A stretch of 64,000 nt of DNA from JTS-AC122 sp050246015 (GTDB lineage Bacteria > Planctomycetota > Phycisphaerae > Phycisphaerales > UBA1924), in assembly GCA_050246015.1 (NCBI GenBank), contig JBFWWU010000005.1:1-64000 (forward strand), read 5' to 3'. Position numbers and translations under genes: made by a program. Below, piece by piece: positions 61,979-64,000 of this stretch (its first letter is position 1; every line of letters begins with the position of its first letter). Below the pieces are notes generated by a model, which did no database searches, was not told the origin of the DNA, and saw only the letters and a program-made list of their open reading frames with translations.

Positions 61979-63757
61979 ATGCACGAGATCAAGCGCGTCA
62001 TCCGTCAAGCCGCGATTCGGCTCGCTCTCGTATCGTACCTGCGGCACGCGGTGTACCTGCTCGCCGCCGCGTTGTCGCTCGCCATCGCGGCGCTCCTGGT
62101 TGAACGGCTTTGGCCGCTGGAGCAGCCGCTGCCGTGGCTCACGATCGCGTATTGGTCTCTGGGCGCGATCGCCGCGGGAGCACTAGGGTGGACGATCGCG
62201 GCCCGGCACAGCGAGCGCGCCGTCGCGCGTCACGTCGACGAAGCCGCCGACCTGCGCGAATCGCTCAGCACCGCGCTCTGCGTCGCGAATACCGACGACC
62301 CGTGGGCTCGCGCCACGGTCGAATCCGCGGTTCAGCGAGCCCGGGGGGTGAACATCCGCCTGGCTGTTCCTATCCAGCCGCCCAAGTTCTGGCCGGTGCC
62401 GCTGGCGCTGGCGCTGACGCTGCTGGTGATCTCTTTCGTCCCGCCTCGCCAGACAAGCCAGACCATCGCCAAGGCGGAGGAAAAGGCCCGGATCGTCGCC
62501 GCGAGCACCCAGGCCGAGAAGGCCAAGGAGATCGAGGCCAAGGTCGCTGAACTGCTCGATCAGAAGCCCGAGAGCGCCGCCGCGGATGACCAGGCGCTCA
62601 AAGCGCCCGAGGCCAAGACCCCGGAGGAAATCACGCTCCAGGCCATCAAGAAACTCACGAGCACGCTCGATCGGCTTGAAGAACTCAAGCAGGGCGAGGA
62701 AGGCAAGACCGCCCAGACGGTGAACCAGATGCTCAAGGAGCTCAAGCAGCCCGGCCCGGGCCCGCTGTCGGAAATGAGCAAGGAACTGGCCAAGGGCAAC
62801 TTCGCCAAGGCCGCCGAGCAACTCGCCGAGCAGATGAAGAAGGCCCAGATGGGCGAGATGAGCGAGGCGGACAAGAAGAAACTCGCCGAGCAACTCGAGA
62901 AGATGTCTGACCAACTCAAGCAACTCGCCGACGCGCAGCAGAAGGCCGCCGAGAAGGAACTCGAAAAGGCGGGCCTGAACAAGGAACTCGCCAAGGACCC
63001 GCAGAAACTCGCCGAGGCTCTGAAGAACGCCACGAACCTCACCGAAGAGCAGAAGAAGCAGATCCAGTCGCAGTGCAACGCCTGCAAGAACGCCGGCGAA
63101 TCCGGCAGCAAGATGAGCCAGTGCATGGGGCAGATGGCCGCGAGCATGATGCAGAACGGGCAGATGGACCCCAATGCGATGAACGCGCTGCAGCAACTGG
63201 CCCAGGAGATGGGCGACCTGGACAAACTCGCAAACCGGATGGGCCAGTGCGATTCCGCGATGGCCGACGCCAAGGCCCAGATGGAAGCGCTCGCGAAGTT
63301 CTGCGACAGCCAGTGCAACGGCATGGGTGAATGCAGCGGCGACGGCAGTGGCAAGATCGGGTCGTGGAAGTCGGGATGGTCCGAAGCCCAGGGCAACGGC
63401 AGCGGCGGCCCCGGCCGCGGGCAGGGCTCCCGCCGCGACGAAGCCAAGGCCGACTTCGCCATGAAGATCGAGAAGCAGAAGACCAAGACCCAGGCCGGCC
63501 CGATCATCGCCAGCGAGATCCTCGACGCCGACGAGCAGCAGGTCGGCGAATCCACCCAGACCGCCTCGAACGTCGCCGCCCTGGCCGAGCAGAACTACAC
63601 CGAAGCCATGGAGAGCAACAACATCCCGCGCGAGCACTTCGACGTCGTCAAGCACTACTTCGGCAAACTCAAAGCCAAGACCAAGGCCAGCGCGTCCGAA
63701 AACTCCCCTCCCGCCGAGAAGTCGAGCGGATCCAAGGACTCGGGCGACGGCAAGTAA
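61979..63757 (+). CDS. Membrane-anchored coiled-coil protein
   Basis: This protein has 592 residues from the ATG at 61979 (AAAGG six bases before it). Three membrane helices lie within about residues 20-150 (VYLLAAALSLAIAALLVE, AYWSLGAIAAGALGWTI, WPVPLALALTLLVISFVPP). A long Lys/Glu/Ala/Gln-rich coiled coil covers about 155-360. A Cys-containing helical part (QCNACKNAG, MGECSGDG) and a Gly-rich linker follow. The C-terminal motif NYTEAMESNNIPREHFDVVKHYFGKLK is typical of planctomycete proteins encoded with BatA and MoxR genes. It may organise the envelope; the function is inferred only from context. Confidence 0.6.
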   Translation: MHEIKRVIRQAAIRLALVSYLRHAVYLLAAALSLAIAALLVERLWPLEQPLPWLTIAYWSLGAIAAGALGWTIAARHSERAVARHVDEAADLRESLSTALCVANTDDPWARATVESAVQRARGVNIRLAVPIQPPKFWPVPLALALTLLVISFVPPRQTSQTIAKAEEKARIVAASTQAEKAKEIEAKVAELLDQKPESAAADDQALKAPEAKTPEEITLQAIKKLTSTLDRLEELKQGEEGKTAQTVNQMLKELKQPGPGPLSEMSKELAKGNFAKAAEQLAEQMKKAQMGEMSEADKKKLAEQLEKMSDQLKQLADAQQKAAEKELEKAGLNKELAKDPQKLAEALKNATNLTEEQKKQIQSQCNACKNAGESGSKMSQCMGQMAASMMQNGQMDPNAMNALQQLAQEMGDLDKLANRMGQCDSAMADAKAQMEALAKFCDSQCNGMGECSGDGSGKIGSWKSGWSEAQGNGSGGPGRGQGSRRDEAKADFAMKIEKQKTKTQAGPIIASEILDADEQQVGESTQTASNVAALAEQNYTEAMESNNIPREHFDVVKHYFGKLKAKTKASASENSPPAEKSSGSKDSGDGK

Positions 63758-63888
63758 CTTCAGCGGCATCATTTCAGTCGATCCCGTCCAAGAACCCCCG
63801 CCCGGATCGCCGAAATCCAGAAGGCACGAACGCGGCACGCCAGGCCTCCCTCGCGTGCCGCGACTGTTTCCGAAAAGGACTCGACCCG

Positions 63889-64000
63889 ATGTTGGTCAGC
63901 GCCCTCAAACCCAGTCGCGTCACGGCCCGATGCAGGACCCCCGCCGTCGTATTCCTGCTGGCGGCATGGGCGCTGGCGCTCGGCTCGTGCGACAGCAAAG
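63889..64000 (+). CDS. Lipoprotein, N-terminal part
   Basis: An ATG at 63889, with AAAGGA about ten bases upstream, begins a basic stretch and a hydrophobic segment (TPAVVFLLAAWALALGSC) with a good lipobox ALGSC. The frame is open to the window end. It lies 131 bases after the coiled-coil gene on the same strand and may be co-transcribed with it. Confidence 0.55.
   Translation, partial: MLVSALKPSRVTARCRTPAVVFLLAAWALALGSCDSK

Overview
The window is GC-rich bacterial chromosome and is most likely from Planctomycetota, class Phycisphaerae. Three extracellular proteins (46764-48251, 57596-58639, 58641-60290) end in the two-repeat 'GC-type' dockerin-like tail (SQDFFDF...FFxGC) that I associate with that lineage. 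Two more end in PEP-CTERM-like tails (a proline motif, a hydrophobic helix, then an Arg cluster). I see no phage, insertion sequence, CRISPR array or integrase.

Layout. 1-4.7 kb: C-terminal part of a BatA-like membrane protein, then a minus-strand group trmB, sensor kinase, small secreted protein. 5-12.4 kb: serine kinase prkA, a strong promoter and hairpin pair that may be a small RNA, a frame-broken NYN gene, an OPT transporter, an L,D-transpeptidase overlapping a 5-formyl-THF cyclo-ligase, and a convergent cyclophilin lipoprotein. 13.5-19 kb: a housekeeping block of tRNA-Gln, a one-domain GlmU-like uridyltransferase, prs, L25, pth, rpsF, ssb and rplI. 19.3-32.5 kb: mixed metabolic and secreted genes, including prolyl oligopeptidase, a PilZ-receiver-pseudo-Hpt protein, mnmG, an AstA-like acyltransferase, a glutamine amidotransferase, an M28 peptidase, pirin, dihydroorotase, ThuA and PilZ. 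32.7-44.8 kb: a surface-glycan locus with six glycosyltransferases (two GT4 proteins sharing an unusual C-terminal domain, four GT2), a LAB_N protein and two unfamiliar membrane proteins. 45-64 kb: secreted and envelope functions, namely beta-propeller proteins, dockerin-tailed proteins, a secreted deiminase, a symporter, an esterase, a sugar kinase, a Ycf46-like ATPase, Xaa-Pro aminopeptidase and a coiled-coil membrane protein, then a lipoprotein cut by the window end.

The best candidate for something undescribed is an intergenic RNA at about 52844-53069. It has an A-rich tract upstream of a TTGACA -35 box, a plausible -10 box, a purine-only GAGAG repeat duplicated in tandem, and an 11-bp terminator hairpin with a U-tract. 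No plus-strand gene near it can account for that terminator. A second, shorter candidate lies at 7230-7348. Two genes (7368-7990 and 45122-46685) are broken by single-step frame shifts, the second inside its signal peptide. All functions are inferred from motifs read by eye; no database search was possible.
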